A stretch of DNA of 64,000 bases. Source: Betaproteobacteria bacterium Ga0077532 (GTDB lineage: Bacteria > Pseudomonadota > Gammaproteobacteria > Burkholderiales > Ga0077523). Location of the stretch: positions 62,001 to 126,000 of the forward strand of contig LNEE01000031.1 of the NCBI GenBank assembly GCA_001464895.1, in the 5' to 3' direction. The position numbers were made by a program, and so were the translations under genes. The notes under the pieces were generated by a model. The model saw only the letters and a program-made list of their open reading frames with translations, had not been told where the DNA came from and made no database searches. Positions 9,701-17,783 of this stretch are shown piece by piece (positions within the stretch are counted from its first letter, which is position 1; every line of letters starts with the position of its first letter).

Positions 9701-10689
9701 AGGATCAGGAGTTCGCGCTGTCGGGCAGCATCGGCATCAGCACCTATCCCGGCGACGGCACCGACATCGAGACCCTGTTGAAGACGGCCGACATCGCCAT
9801 GTACCGCGCGAAGGAATCCGGTCGCAGCCGCTTCGAGTTCTACGCGCCGCACCTCGCCACGCATCCGCCGGAGCGACTGTCGATGGAGACGGCGTTGAAG
9901 CGCGCCGTGGAGCGCGGCGAGTTGCAGATCCTGTATCAGCCGAAGCTCGAGATCGCGACCGGTGTCGTGGCCGGCGCGGAGGCGCTGGTGCGCTGGGATC
10001 ACCCAGAGCGGGGGATGCTCCTCCCGTCGCAGTTCATTCCGATGGCCGAGGAGACCGGGTTGGTCATCGAACTCGGCAACTGGGTGCTGGCCGAGGCGAG
10101 CCGCCAGCTGCGCATCTGGCACGACGCCGGCCTGCGCGACCTCACCATGGCGGTGAACGTGTCCGCGCGCCAGTTCGCACAGGGACGGCTCGTGCAGGAC
10201 GTGATCGGGATTCTCGAGCGCGCCGGGGTCGGACCGGACAGCATCGAGCTGGAGATCACGGAAAGCACGGTGATGCGGAATCCGGCCCACGCGGCCGCCC
10301 TGCTCGCGGCCCTCGACGATCTCGGGGTCGGCATCGCCATCGACGATTTCGGCACGGGGTATTCGTCGCTCGCGTACCTCAAGCGCTTCCCCGTCGACAC
10401 GCTGAAGATAGACCGGTCGTTCATCCAGGACCTCCCCGAGGATGCCGAGGACGTCGCGATCACGCAGGCGGTGCTGGCACTCGCCCGCAGTCTCCGCCTG
10501 CGCGTCGTGGCGGAGGGCGTCGAGATGCCCCGCCAGCTGGTGTTCCTGGCGGCGCACGGATGCGATTTCGCCCAGGGGTTCTCGATCGCCCCGCCGTTGG
10601 CCGCCGATGCGTTCCAGGTGTTCGCGCGGCACCTGGAGATGCCGCCCCGAGTCAGCGGCGGGTCCGGGCGCGCCGGGTCCGGCGTGTAA
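6730..10689 (+). CDS. Membrane-bound GAF-PAS3-GGDEF-EAL signalling protein
   Basis: A 1319-residue cyclic-di-GMP enzyme. Two transmembrane segments (about 30-50 and 295-315) bracket a periplasmic sensor region. A GAF-like domain (about 335-480), three PAS domains starting near 497, 625 and 751 (first and third share the SSDWFWE motif), a GGDEF domain (about 868-1030) and an EAL domain (about 1049-1300) follow. The active-site GGDEF is intact with an RSVD inhibitory site five residues before it. The phosphodiesterase motifs EALVRW, ELEITES, DDFGTGYSS and AEGVE are also intact, so both activities are possible. The stimulus is unknown. A second GGDEF-EAL protein lies 1.8 kb downstream. Confidence 0.92.
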   Translation: MSPKPRTPSKVLSSTDAAAVPGRPGRAIAAVAFLTGLVMVVFGLAAWEDVNEDFATRGTTITSLAARSVRLFYRQFEDTLDSLSSEIVDERLLDDPRGARRALERTAAAVQGLHALCLVDARGRVIAEVVEPGVTGVGPIAPDAVRASGSRLEVGRPVPDHPGGPWVVPMRVTHEGASGRLRFSLLAATAVDDQWRLLSDLVVPQGWVIGMRRDDASLQARWPMPPDPAAMFGRSLPGPLARALAERPGLRAGTVAGASPVDGQNRVFVFQRVADYPFHMFVSIPQEALWWAWVDRMRLPVTLFLLLAIGGLWVHRRLDAQQRRHTAEVSIRQSRLELLHRIAADVIDARDAQGVLHTTLYELSQRYPGFRVSYALLDGDALSFVASVGAGDREAIEGRIVIGSEKAGALARGHLLMIPETPADGRLDGAWLLAPVALPEDRIGVLCLDASVPHAWIQEEADTLRETASQLAMACRNDHAETLRAAAEARLRNRVESYRRLAEISSDWFWETDAEHRFRWNDESAWHPAYTRLAFDRSGGLRRWETPGNRFDPEVLRQHRAQLDAREAFRDLEYERDVGDGEIHYLTVSGTPVFDVDGQFAGYRGLGRDITLRKRAEQALRASESVFSAVFAGSRDALFLGDVATGRIIDCNPRAVTLFEADDREQLVAMRGPDLLVRRVPVRELAHGLARLGQGLGVRRDLEFRTCRGRAFWGETVVARLDVPQAPMHLVRVADVSERKHAEALLRHSEQRFRDLSELSSDWFWEQDADLRFTGVTTAPPGAAENWRDGAMGRQRWEQEVILDLDDPKWDEHRRLLAGRRPFRDFVFCFRGRDGVRWASISGKPVFDDRGGFVGYRGTGRDITERKAAEERIRFLAQHDGLTGLPNRISLQLALVGALERMRRHGRRLAVMFIDLDRFKLVNDTLGHSAGDVVLRDVARRLERCLRSVDLVARQGGDEFVVIVEDYTTEADLAGVAAKLLEACAEPFVIEDQEFALSGSIGISTYPGDGTDIETLLKTADIAMYRAKESGRSRFEFYAPHLATHPPERLSMETALKRAVERGELQILYQPKLEIATGVVAGAEALVRWDHPERGMLLPSQFIPMAEETGLVIELGNWVLAEASRQLRIWHDAGLRDLTMAVNVSARQFAQGRLVQDVIGILERAGVGPDSIELEITESTVMRNPAHAAALLAALDDLGVGIAIDDFGTGYSSLAYLKRFPVDTLKIDRSFIQDLPEDAEDVAITQAVLALARSLRLRVVAEGVEMPRQLVFLAAHGCDFAQGFSIAPPLAADAFQVFARHLEMPPRVSGGSGRAGSGV

Positions 10690-10743
10690 ACTCACGTCTG
10701 CCTCTTCCGTCTCACGCAACACCTTCGCAGGAAGCCCCCGCGC

Positions 10744-11913
10744 ATGTCCGAATCCAGCCAGCCTCACGGCTTTGCCACCCGGGCCATCCACGCCGGCCAG
10801 AGCCCCGATCCATCGACCGGGGCGGTGATGCAGCCGATCTACGCCACATCGACCTTCCGCCAGACCTCGCCCGGCGAGCACACCGGTTTCGAGTACGCGC
10901 GGAGCCAGAACCCGACCCGCATGGCCTTCGAGCGCTGCGTCGCCGACCTCGAGGGAGGCGCGCAGGGCTGGGCCTTCGCGTCCGGGCTCGCCGCGATGTC
11001 GACGCTCCTCGAAGTGCTCGATGCCGGCAGCCACGTGGTGGCGGTCGACGACATGTACGGGGGCAGTTGGCGCCTTTTCGAGCGCGTGCGTGCGCGCACC
11101 ATGGGTCTGCGGGTCGACTACTGCGATCCGAACGATCCCGCCGGCCTGGAGCGTGCGCTGCGCCCCGACACCCGGATGATCTGGGTCGAGACCCCGTCGA
11201 ACCCGATGTTGAAGCTCACCGATCTCGCCGCCGTCGCCAAGGTGGCCCGCGAGCGCGGCATCATCACCGTCTGCGACAACACCTTCGCATCGCCGTACGT
11301 GCAGCGGCCCATCGAGCACGGCTTCGATTTCGTGGTGCACTCGGTGACGAAGTACATCAACGGGCACTCCGACGTGATCGGCGGCATGGTCGTCGCGGCC
11401 CGGGCGGACGAGACGAGCGAGCGCCTTTCTTTCCTGCAGAACGCGGTCGGCGCGATCGCCGACCCGTTCAGCAGCTTCCTTGCGTTGCGCGGCGTGAAGA
11501 CCCTGCCCCTGCGGATGGCGGCGCACTGCGCCAATACGCTCGAACTCGCCCATTGGCTGGATGCGCATCCGAAGAGCGCGCAGGTGATCTACCCGGGTCT
11601 GCCCAAGCATCCGCAGCACACGCTGGCCAGCCGCCAGATGCACGGCTTCGGCGGGATGCTCTCGATGTTCCTGCGCACCGATCTCGCCGGGACGAAGCGC
11701 TTCCTGGAGCGCTGCGAACTCTTCACGCTCGCCGAGTCCCTGGGTGGCGTCGAGAGCCTGATCAGTCACCCCGGTCTCATGAGCCACGGGTCGCTGCCCG
11801 CGGCCCGGCGCGAGACGCTCGGCATCACCGACAATCTCGTGCGGCTGTCGGTGGGCATCGAGGACGTCGCCGACCTGAAGCGGGATCTCGAAGCCGCGTT
11901 CGCCGCGATCTGA
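10744..11913 (+). CDS. Cys/Met metabolism PLP-dependent enzyme (cystathionine gamma-synthase/lyase type)
   Basis: A 389-residue fold-type I PLP enzyme of the trans-sulfuration family. The PLP-binding lysine is Lys203 in the HSVTKYINGHSD motif, and YARSQNPTR and DNTFASPY are further family hallmarks. Members act as cystathionine gamma-synthase, gamma-lyase, beta-lyase or O-succinylhomoserine sulfhydrylase, and sequence inspection alone does not settle which. The nearest neighbours (dsbB, GGDEF-EAL genes) do not help, although metH is in the same window about 35 kb away. Confidence 0.85.
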   Translation: MSESSQPHGFATRAIHAGQSPDPSTGAVMQPIYATSTFRQTSPGEHTGFEYARSQNPTRMAFERCVADLEGGAQGWAFASGLAAMSTLLEVLDAGSHVVAVDDMYGGSWRLFERVRARTMGLRVDYCDPNDPAGLERALRPDTRMIWVETPSNPMLKLTDLAAVAKVARERGIITVCDNTFASPYVQRPIEHGFDFVVHSVTKYINGHSDVIGGMVVAARADETSERLSFLQNAVGAIADPFSSFLALRGVKTLPLRMAAHCANTLELAHWLDAHPKSAQVIYPGLPKHPQHTLASRQMHGFGGMLSMFLRTDLAGTKRFLERCELFTLAESLGGVESLISHPGLMSHGSLPAARRETLGITDNLVRLSVGIEDVADLKRDLEAAFAAI

Positions 11914-11926
11914 CGGGGCGGACACC

Positions 11927-12442
11927 GTGCTCGCGCGATTCATCCGACCCCGGCCGCTCTTCTTCGCGGTCTTCGCGGGCTGTGCGGGGCTCATCGGATT
12001 CGGCCTGTACCTCCAGCATGCGCTGGATCTCCAGCCGTGCCCGATGTGCATCCTGCAGCGGTACGCGTTCGTCGTCGCCGGCCTCATCGCCCTCGTCGCC
12101 GCGGCCCACGGTCCGGCCCGGCTCGGGAGCCGGGTCTACGCGTCTCTCGTGGGGCTGGTCTCCCTCGCAGGCGGCGGTGTGGCCGCATGGCAGACGTGGT
12201 TGATCCACAATCCGCCGCCAGTGGCCGAGTGCGGTCCCGGGCTGGAGTTCATGGTGGAGCAGTTCCCGCTGACCGAAGCCCTGCCCATGATCTTCCAGGG
12301 GTCGGGCGACTGCGCAAAGGTGCAGTGGAGCTTCCTCGGTCTCGCCATTGCCGAGTGGGCCCTGGTGGCATTCGCGGGAATTCTCGTTGCCAGTGTCATC
12401 GCCCTCGTGACGGCGGGGCGCCCGCCCTTGCATCGGGCATAG
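11927..12442 (+). CDS. dsbB: Disulfide bond formation protein B
   Basis: A 171-residue inner-membrane protein with four predicted helices that reoxidises DsbA and passes electrons to quinone. The first redox pair is Cys38-Pro-Met-Cys41 and the periplasmic-loop pair is Cys102 and Cys129, all four present. The start is GTG at 11927, 13 bp after the upstream stop; no ATG gives a complete first helix. Length and helix pattern are normal for DsbB. Confidence 0.92.
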   Translation: MLARFIRPRPLFFAVFAGCAGLIGFGLYLQHALDLQPCPMCILQRYAFVVAGLIALVAAAHGPARLGSRVYASLVGLVSLAGGGVAAWQTWLIHNPPPVAECGPGLEFMVEQFPLTEALPMIFQGSGDCAKVQWSFLGLAIAEWALVAFAGILVASVIALVTAGRPPLHRA

Positions 12443-12485
12443 CGGTGCGCTCAATTCATCCTGCTGGCGGTCGTAAACCGGCTAG

Positions 12486-15215
12486 ATGACTACCTCCGTC
12501 CCCATCAAGGAAACCGTTCCGCGCGAAAGCATCCGGCCGATCGCGCAGGCGTTCGGCCTGCTGGCGGCCGCGCTACTCGTTCTTGCCGTCTTCTACGGGC
12601 TCTATGCGTGGCAGGCCGTCCTGCGGGAGCGGCAGACGGAACTCGAAGGGCTCGCGCACGCGATGTCCCGCGCCGCCTTCCACCTGCTCCAGGACCACGA
12701 CAGCGTCTTCCCGGTGCTCGTCGAAGATATCGCCGAGGCGGGCGGGATCTCCCAGCCAGCCGTCGTCGAGAAGGTGCTCCGACGCCATCTTCGGACGGCT
12801 CCCGGCTTCGAGCGCCTGGATATCCACGCCGCCGACGGCACGGTCCTGATGTCGAGCGGACTGACGGCACCGGAAGCCCGTGTTCCCGCCGCGAAGGAGC
12901 GCGCCGTTCTCGCCGTGCTTGCCCTCGCGAGGACCCACGACGGGCCCCTGGTGGGACCGCACGCGTGGCGCGATGCGGACGGGCACGAGTGGCTCCCGCT
13001 TGCGATGCGCGTGCTCGATGCGTCCACCGGCCGTACCAACTACATCGTCGTCGCCCATGTCCGCCTCGACGAGGCATCCCTCTGGTTCGAGATCCGCTTG
13101 CCTGCCCGCACGGCGGCGGGGTTGCTCGCCGACCGCGGCGACGTGCTCATCGCCCGTGGTGACGCGGTTGCCGAGGGGCGCGAGGGGCCGGTCTGGAAGG
13201 CGATCCGGGCCCTGGGGTTCCCGGGCAATGGCATCGTGAGCACCGGCAGCCTGCTGGACGGTGCTGCCCGGACCCAGGCCTTCCACCGTGTCGACGGTCG
13301 CCCCGTGACCGTGTTCGCCGGGATACCCCATTCGGCCCTCTGGGCTGCATGGTTCGAGAGGGTCCGCATCCCGTTTCTCGTCTTCGCCCTCGCCTTCGCC
13401 GGGATGTCGTTCGCTGCGGCGTGGTCCCATCGCCAGCAGCGGCAGCGCGAGACCGAAATGGATGTGGCCACCGCGACCTTGCGCGAGCAGGACGGCGAAC
13501 TGCGGCGGCAGTCCGGACTGTTGTCGCAGACCCAGCGTGCCGCGCACGTCGGTGGCTGGGAGGTCGACATTCCGACGGGCTGCCTGTACTGGACCGAGGA
13601 GACCTACCGCATCCACGAAGTGCTGCCGGACGACTACCAGCCCACCGTCGAGGCAGCCCTCGACTTCTACGATCCGGCGAGCCGGGAGCTCGTCCGCGAG
13701 GCGCTTGAGAAATCGATGCGCAGCGGGCAGAGCTGGGATCTCGAAGTGCAGCTCGTGACCGCCAAGGGACGCCACGCCTGGGTCCGCGCGACCGGGGTCG
13801 TCGAGATCGGGCCCACCGGCGCGCCGGTGAAGCTCTTCGGTGCCGTGCAGGACGTGACCGAGCGGCATCGTGCCGACGAGCGTATCCGGCGCCTCGCGCA
13901 CTACGACGATCTCACGGCGCTGCCGAACCGCAACCTGTTCACCTATCACCTCGGCCACGCCCTGTCGCGCGCAGAGCGCTACGGCAAGCAGCTCGCCGTC
14001 CTCTTCATCGATCTCGACCGTTTCAAGATCATCAACGACACGCTCGGCCACGATACGGGTGACCGCGTGCTCGAGACCATCGGCCGCCGCCTCGGGGAAC
14101 AGATGCGCGCCGCCGACCTCGTCGCGCGCCTGGGTGGCGACGAGTTCATGGTGGTGGTGGAGGAGGTCGACAGTCTCGAGGTCGTCGAGGACGTGGCCCG
14201 CAAGCTCCTGCTCGCGATCGAGCAGCCTGTGCAGCACCAGGAGCAGGAGTTCTCGCTCTCGGCCAGCATCGGCATCGCCGTCTATCCCCAGGACGGGCGC
14301 GACCAGCAGTCGCTCCTGAAACACGCGGACATCGCTATGTACCGCGCGAAGGAGAAGGGCAAGAACTGTTTCGAGCTGTACTCCTCGGGAATGAACGCCA
14401 CGAGCATGGACCGGCTGTCGCTCGAATCGCGCCTGAAGCGCGCGGTGACGGAGCAGAACCAGTTCGTGCTGCACTACCAGCCCAAGGTGTCGGTCGCCGA
14501 CGGACGCATCGTCGGAGTGGAGGCGCTCGTGCGCTGGATGAGTCCGGATCGCGGGCTCGTTCCGCCGGTGGAGTTCATCCCGCTCGCCGAGGAGACGGGG
14601 CTGATCGGTGCGATCGGCGAATGGGTCTTCGCGACCGCCTGCGAACAGGCCGCCGCCTGGGCCCGCAAGGGAATGCCGCCGCTGCGCGTGGCGGTCAACC
14701 TCTCCGCCCGCCAGCTCTACAGCCCCGGATTCCTGGACACCGTGCGGCGCATCCTGGTGGAGAGCGGCGTGCAGGCCGGTGCGATGGAGATGGAGATCAC
14801 CGAGAGCGTCATGATGCAGGACGTGGAACAGGTGGCCGCCGTGCTGGGTGAATTGCAGACCCTGGGCGTGCACGTGGCGGTCGACGATTTCGGCACGGGC
14901 TATTCCTCCCTCGCCTACCTGAAGCGCCTGCCGCTCGATTCGCTCAAGGTCGACCGGTCTTTCATCCGCGATGTTCCCGGCGATGCGGACGACGAATCCA
15001 TCACGCGCGCAGTCGTGGCCCTGGCGCACAGCCTGCGGCTCAAGGTCGTCGCGGAGGGCGTGGAGACCGAAGCGCAGTTGGGTTTCCTGCGCGAACTCGG
15101 CTGCGACGAGATCCAGGGCTTCCTGTTCAGCCGCCCCGTCCCGGCCGCGGAGTTCGAGGAGCTCGTGCGCCGCGACCTGCGCTTCCCCACCGGTGGCGCG
15201 AGGGACGCGGCCTGA
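12486..15215 (+). CDS. Membrane-bound PAS-GGDEF-EAL signalling protein
   Basis: A 909-residue cyclic-di-GMP enzyme. Transmembrane segments at about 20-42 and 294-313 enclose a periplasmic sensor of about 250 residues. One PAS/PAC unit follows (about 344-465, with DVTERHRADER at its end), then GGDEF (motif near 548, preceded by an intact RAAD inhibitory site) and EAL (motif near 678). Motifs MEITES, DDFGTGYSS, LKVDRSFI and AEGVE are intact. The architecture parallels the 1319-residue protein at 6730 without GAF and two of the PAS domains; the EAL halves are closely similar, consistent with duplication. Confidence 0.92.
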   Translation: MTTSVPIKETVPRESIRPIAQAFGLLAAALLVLAVFYGLYAWQAVLRERQTELEGLAHAMSRAAFHLLQDHDSVFPVLVEDIAEAGGISQPAVVEKVLRRHLRTAPGFERLDIHAADGTVLMSSGLTAPEARVPAAKERAVLAVLALARTHDGPLVGPHAWRDADGHEWLPLAMRVLDASTGRTNYIVVAHVRLDEASLWFEIRLPARTAAGLLADRGDVLIARGDAVAEGREGPVWKAIRALGFPGNGIVSTGSLLDGAARTQAFHRVDGRPVTVFAGIPHSALWAAWFERVRIPFLVFALAFAGMSFAAAWSHRQQRQRETEMDVATATLREQDGELRRQSGLLSQTQRAAHVGGWEVDIPTGCLYWTEETYRIHEVLPDDYQPTVEAALDFYDPASRELVREALEKSMRSGQSWDLEVQLVTAKGRHAWVRATGVVEIGPTGAPVKLFGAVQDVTERHRADERIRRLAHYDDLTALPNRNLFTYHLGHALSRAERYGKQLAVLFIDLDRFKIINDTLGHDTGDRVLETIGRRLGEQMRAADLVARLGGDEFMVVVEEVDSLEVVEDVARKLLLAIEQPVQHQEQEFSLSASIGIAVYPQDGRDQQSLLKHADIAMYRAKEKGKNCFELYSSGMNATSMDRLSLESRLKRAVTEQNQFVLHYQPKVSVADGRIVGVEALVRWMSPDRGLVPPVEFIPLAEETGLIGAIGEWVFATACEQAAAWARKGMPPLRVAVNLSARQLYSPGFLDTVRRILVESGVQAGAMEMEITESVMMQDVEQVAAVLGELQTLGVHVAVDDFGTGYSSLAYLKRLPLDSLKVDRSFIRDVPGDADDESITRAVVALAHSLRLKVVAEGVETEAQLGFLRELGCDEIQGFLFSRPVPAAEFEELVRRDLRFPTGGARDAA

Positions 15216-15243
15216 CGCCTGGCAGGGGCTCTGCAGAGGCTCC

Positions 15244-16203
15244 CTAGTTCCTGACGCGCCCCGCGCGCTCCAGCGCCTCGATCACCATCGCGGCTGCGTT
15301 GAACCCCGTCTGGTCCAGGATCTCGCGCATGCAGGTGGGGCTCGTGACATTCACCTCCGTCAGGTGATCGCCGATCACGTCGAGCCCGACGATGAGCAGC
15401 CCGGCCGCCACGAGGTCGGGGGCGAGCGTCTCGGCGATCTCGCGGTCGCGTGGCGTCAGCGGTTGGGCAACGCCCCGGCCCCCCGCCGCGAGGTTGCCGC
15501 GCGTCTCGCCCTGCTTCGGGATGCGGGCGAGTGCATAGGGCACCGGATGGCCATCGATCACCAGGATGCGCTTGTCGCCCTGGGCGATCTCCGGGATGAA
15601 CCGCTGCGCCATCGCCATGTGCGTGCCGAGCGCCGTGAGCGTTTCGATGATGACGCCGATGTTCGGGTCGTCCCGACGCACGCGGAACACCGAGCTTCCA
15701 CCCATGCCGTCGAGCGGCTTGATCACGATGTCGCCATGCTCGGCGAGGAACGCCCGCACGACGTCCTCCCGCCGCGTCACGATGGTCGGTACGGTGAACT
15801 GCGGGAACCGCGCGATGGAGAACTTCTCGTTGAAGTCGCGCAGGCTGCGCGGGCGGTTGTAGACCTTCGCGCCCAGCGCCTCGGCGCGTTCGAGCAGGTA
15901 CGTGCTGTAGACGTACTCCATGTCGAACGGCGGATCCTTGCGCATCAGCACGGCGTCGAAGGATGCCAGGTCGGTCTCGGCTTCAGTGGTGATCCGGTAC
16001 CACGCGTCCTCGTCGGCGCCCACTTCGAGCTGACACGTCCGGGCCACCACGCGGCTCTCCTTCCAGACCAGATCGGACTGCTCCATGACGAACACGCGAT
16101 GCCCGCGCCGGGCGGCCTCGCGCATCATGGCCACGGTGGAATCCTTGTAGGCCTTCAGCGAAGTCAGTGGGTCGATGACGAACGCAATGTCCAGGGCAAC
16201 CAT
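15244..16203 (-). CDS. gshB: Glutathione synthetase
   Basis: A 319-residue ATP-grasp ligase joining gamma-glutamylcysteine and glycine. The GshB N-terminal domain starts with DIAFVIDPL; the ATP-grasp part has IVIKPLDGMGGSSVF (about 140-154) and the C-terminal EVNVTSPTCMREI metal and substrate segment. The frame is open far upstream, but ATG 16203 aligns with E. coli GshB (315 residues) and lies 12 bp after the gshA stop. It forms a two-gene operon with gshA and converges on the GGDEF-EAL gene. Confidence 0.95.
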   Translation of the reverse strand: MVALDIAFVIDPLTSLKAYKDSTVAMMREAARRGHRVFVMEQSDLVWKESRVVARTCQLEVGADEDAWYRITTEAETDLASFDAVLMRKDPPFDMEYVYSTYLLERAEALGAKVYNRPRSLRDFNEKFSIARFPQFTVPTIVTRREDVVRAFLAEHGDIVIKPLDGMGGSSVFRVRRDDPNIGVIIETLTALGTHMAMAQRFIPEIAQGDKRILVIDGHPVPYALARIPKQGETRGNLAAGGRGVAQPLTPRDREIAETLAPDLVAAGLLIVGLDVIGDHLTEVNVTSPTCMREILDQTGFNAAAMVIEALERAGRVRN

Positions 16204-16214
16204 GGGAACCCCGC

Positions 16215-17507
16215 TCACGCTGGGACCAGCGCTGCCGGGTCGGTGCGCTCCAGTTCGAGCGCGGCCGCCAGCAGCGCCAGCCGGGCCACCACACCATAGG
16301 CGTAGAAGCGGTTGGGGGTCGCGTTGGGATGGCCTTCGGGGTCGGGCTGCGAGCAGCTCGACTCGAATGCGAGGGGCACGAAGTGCATGCCGGGGGCGTT
16401 CAGGTTCTCGTCGATGCCGCGGTCGGTATGCACGCGGTAGAACCCGCCCACCACGAAGTGGTCGATCATGTAGACCACGGGCTCGGCCACGGCATCGTTC
16501 ACGCTCTCGAATGTCGGCACGCCTTCCTGCACGATCACGTGGCTCACCTCCAGGCCTTCCTTCACCACCGCCATCTTGTTGCGCTGTTTGCGGTTGAGGC
16601 TCACGACCTCGTCCGCGCTCTTCACGGACATGATCCCCATGCCGTACGTGCCGGCGTCCGCCTTCACGATCACGAAGGGTTCCTGCTGGATGCCGTACTC
16701 GTGATACTTCTCGCGCATCTGGCCGAGGATGCCGTCCACCCAGCGCGCGAGACATTCCTCGCCGGTGCGCTCGTGGAAGTTGATCTCGCCGCACACGCCG
16801 AAGTACGGGTTGATGAGCCAGGGGTCGATGTCGATCAGTTTTCCGAACTCGCTGGCGACCTCGTCGTAGGCGGTGAAGTGATTCGACTTCAGTCGGGTTG
16901 CCCAACCGCCGTGGAGCGGCGGGAGGATGGGCTGGTCGATGCCCTGCAGGATCGCCGGAATGCCGGCCGACAGGTCGTTGTTCAGCAGCACGGTGCACGG
17001 ATCGAAGTCGGGGAGCCCGACGCGCCGTCCGTTGCGAACGATGGGTTCCACGACGAGCTTGGCGCCGCTCGGTAGCTCCAGGGTGGTCGGCGCCGTGATC
17101 TCGGGGTTCAGCGATCCGATGCGCACTTTCATCCCCGCCTGGCGCAGCATCGCCTGCAGCGTCACGACGTTCTGGAGATAGAAGGTGTTGCGGGTGTGGT
17201 TCTCGGGGACCAGCAGGATCCCGCGGGCGTCCGGGCAGATCTTCTCGACGGCCACCATCACCGCCTGCACGCACAGCGGCATGAACTCGGGTGCCAGGTT
17301 GTTGAAGCCGCCCGGGAACAGGTTCGTATCCACCGGGGCGAGTTTGAAGCCCGCATTGCGGAGGTCGACCGACGCGTAGAACGGCGTCGCGTGCTCCTGC
17401 CACTTGGTCCGCAGCCAATGCTCGATGGTCGGTTGCGCATCCAGGATCTGACGCTCGAGCGAAAGAAGGGGGCCGGAGAGTGCGGTGGTGAGATGCGGAA
17501 CGGTCAT
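16215..17507 (-). CDS. gshA: Glutamate-cysteine ligase (ATP-grasp-like type)
   Basis: A 430-residue protein of the GshA family first described from Acidithiobacillus and common in betaproteobacteria, distinct from the E. coli GshA fold. It makes gamma-glutamylcysteine. The C-terminal half carries EPFVIVKADAGTYGMGI and the FYRVHTDRG region. Directly upstream of gshB in the same direction, so the pair covers glutathione synthesis. A TATAAT-like -10 element on the minus strand lies at 17595-17600, without a convincing -35. Divergent from the mgd operon across a 276-bp interval. Confidence 0.93.
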   Translation of the reverse strand: MTVPHLTTALSGPLLSLERQILDAQPTIEHWLRTKWQEHATPFYASVDLRNAGFKLAPVDTNLFPGGFNNLAPEFMPLCVQAVMVAVEKICPDARGILLVPENHTRNTFYLQNVVTLQAMLRQAGMKVRIGSLNPEITAPTTLELPSGAKLVVEPIVRNGRRVGLPDFDPCTVLLNNDLSAGIPAILQGIDQPILPPLHGGWATRLKSNHFTAYDEVASEFGKLIDIDPWLINPYFGVCGEINFHERTGEECLARWVDGILGQMREKYHEYGIQQEPFVIVKADAGTYGMGIMSVKSADEVVSLNRKQRNKMAVVKEGLEVSHVIVQEGVPTFESVNDAVAEPVVYMIDHFVVGGFYRVHTDRGIDENLNAPGMHFVPLAFESSCSQPDPEGHPNATPNRFYAYGVVARLALLAAALELERTDPAALVPA

Positions 17508-17700
17508 GGGGCGTGTCTCATGGTGCGAACCTCGGGTGGAACTGCGCCGGCGCGGCCATGCTCGAAGCGCCGGCCTGCGCTGCGGAAGCGCCGGATTATA
17601 GCCTCGGGGGTCCGGCCCCCAGATTTTGGTGCCGAAGCGCCCTGCCGGCCTCGTCGGCGGCGGATGCCAAGCGGGGGCGAAGCGCGTAAAGTTTCACCTG

Positions 17701-17768
17701 GTGAATGTTGTGTGCTTCCGGGTTGACGCGCCGAGCCCGAAGATTCATCATATGCACACAATATTCAT
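17701..17768. promoter_or_regulatory. Inverted pair of 15-bp sites flanking the mgd promoter
   Basis: GTGAATGTTGTGTGC (17701-17715) and GCACACAATATTCAT (17754-17768) are inverted copies, 13 of 15 matching, separated by 38 bp. They bracket the candidate -35 and -10 of the mgd operon, the geometry of a regulator that bridges two operators. A separate 13-bp palindrome TTCACC-T-GGTGAA (17693-17705) overlaps the left arm. The binding protein is unknown; the XRE-cupin regulator at 27399 is a natural candidate. Confidence 0.55.
17723..17751 (+). promoter_or_regulatory. Candidate sigma-70 promoter for the mgd-gmaS-mgs operon
   Basis: TTGACG (17723-17728) and CATCAT (17746-17751) are separated by exactly 17 bp and lie 33 bp before the GTG start of mgdA. 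The -10 is a 4/6 match, so activator help would be expected. No sigma-54 element was seen in this interval, unlike the amide operon and the glnK-amtB operon. Confidence 0.4.
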
Positions 17769-17783
17769 TGAGAGAACTTCGTC

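Noticed and set aside
15216-15243. Bidirectional terminator between the GGDEF-EAL gene and gshB.
   Set aside because: CTCTGCAGAG is palindromic but short and has no T-run on either side.
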